Notes under the pieces: model-generated
Told to the model about the DNA's origin: nothing
The model's input: only the letters and a program-made list of their open reading frames with translations
Database searches by the model: none
Translations under genes and position numbers: made by a program
Shown here: in pieces, positions 63,681 to 64,000 of the stretch
How the letters are laid out: each line of letters opens with the position of its first letter
How positions within the stretch are numbered: the stretch's first letter is position 1
NCBI RefSeq assembly: GCF_001552615.1
Contig: NZ_BCRN01000017.1
Span: 36,599 to 100,598 of the forward strand
Reading direction: 5' to 3'
Length of the DNA stretch: 64,000 bases
Origin: Millisia brevis NBRC 105863
Lineage (GTDB): Bacteria > Actinomycetota > Actinomycetes > Mycobacteriales > Mycobacteriaceae

Positions 63681-64000
63681 GTGGCAGGCAAGGCCCGTGT
63701 GCACGAGTTGGCCAAGGAACTCGGTGTCACCAGCAAGGAACTTCTGGCCCGGCTGAAGGAGCAGGGCGAGTTCGTCAAATCGGCGTCGTCGACGGTGGAA
63801 GCCCCCGTCGCCCGGCGCCTGCGTGAATCCTTCCCGTCGTCGAAGTCCGACGGATCGGGAAGCAACGGCGCGGTGCGTTCGAGCGCCAAGCCGGGTCCGC
63901 GTCCCGGACCGGCTCGCCCGCAGCAGTCGGCGGCCCCCACCCCCGGTTCGACCGGACCGCGACCGGGTGCCCCGCGCCCCGGCCCGGCGCCCGCCGCCCC
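63681..64000 (+). CDS. infB: translation initiation factor IF-2 (N-terminal part)
   Basis: The first 106 residues of IF-2; the gene continues beyond the window. GTG 63681 follows [35 protein letters not shown] is the N-terminal IF2N module; it leads into the Pro/Gly/Arg-rich linker ([19 protein letters not shown]) typical of actinobacterial IF-2, before the G domain off the right edge. Confidence 0.96.
   Translation, partial: MAGKARVHELAKELGVTSKELLARLKEQGEFVKSASSTVEAPVARRLRESFPSSKSDGSGSNGAVRSSAKPGPRPGPARPQQSAAPTPGSTGPRPGAPRPGPAPAA

Noticed and set aside
1..64000. tRNA or rRNA genes, CRISPR array, insertion sequences or prophage
   Set aside because: No regularly spaced repeats, cloverleaf-like segments, transposase or integrase genes were recognised; the only tyrosine recombinase is the housekeeping XerC in its conserved place.

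Overview
The window is one contiguous piece of a very GC-rich chromosome from the Actinobacteria, order Mycobacteriales. The evidence is mycothione reductase, an Lsr2-type nucleoid protein, an Eis-type acetyltransferase, Rip1, the fused Mg-chelatase/CobO/CobB/CysG block, DUF3349 and DUF2631 proteins, and a gene order that mirrors the Mycobacterium tuberculosis yraN-to-infB segment. The relaxed accessory content fits Gordonia, Williamsia, Tsukamurella or a relative better than Mycobacterium itself, but the genus cannot be fixed from sequence reading alone. No rRNA, tRNA, insertion sequence, prophage or CRISPR array was seen.

1-12.1 kb: a DUF2252 gene (C-terminus beyond the window), a nitrilase-fold hydrolase and an Nramp Mn/Fe transporter; then the yraN-comM-dprA DNA-processing cluster, an extra Lsr2 paralogue behind a 445-bp gene-free stretch, a siderophore-interacting flavoprotein, xerC, a frameshifted ParA/MinD-like ATPase and an M23 peptidase. 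12.1-18.4 kb: translation and phospholipid housekeeping (rpsB, tsf, pyrH, frr, cdsA, rlmN), with a structured rpsB leader and strong terminators. 18.4-20.8 kb: a minus-strand DUF3349/membrane protein/PitA phosphate cassette and DUF2631. 21-25.7 kb: dxr, rip1, ispG and a GNAT gene. 25.8-32.8 kb: an apparently internally deleted small protein, a cupin, a lipoprotein transpeptidase, map, cobyric acid synthase, a nucleophile-less alpha/beta-fold protein and a GCS2-type ligase. 32.9-37.8 kb: mycothione reductase, a lipase-like hydrolase, malate:quinone oxidoreductase and a GNAT gene.

38.0-48.3 kb is the main accessory island: an Eis-like acetyltransferase followed by a tightly packed seven-gene operon. 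It encodes a fused double-ATPase, two permeases and a lipoprotein binding protein of the peptide/opine type, then a luciferase-like protein, a DszC/SfnB-like acyl-CoA-dehydrogenase-fold oxidoreductase and an NtaA/DszA-like monooxygenase. It looks like a self-contained import-and-oxidise pathway for a nitrogen- or sulfur-containing organic compound. 48.4-54.5 kb is the late cobalamin block (chelatase, cobO, cobB, cysG), split by a ribbon-helix-helix/Doc toxin-antitoxin pair with a perfect operator. 54.5-64 kb: an EfpA-like exporter, yaaA, proS, two tandem TetR regulators, a ferritin-like DUF4439 gene with a Tat-lipoprotein partner, and rimP-nusA-ylxR-infB (infB continues past the window).

A recurrent architectural theme is probable leaderless transcription. 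At least a dozen genes have a TANNNT -10 element 5-8 bases before the start codon and no Shine-Dalgarno sequence, which helps fix several starts (ispG, yaaA, proS, ylxR, cobO, cysG).
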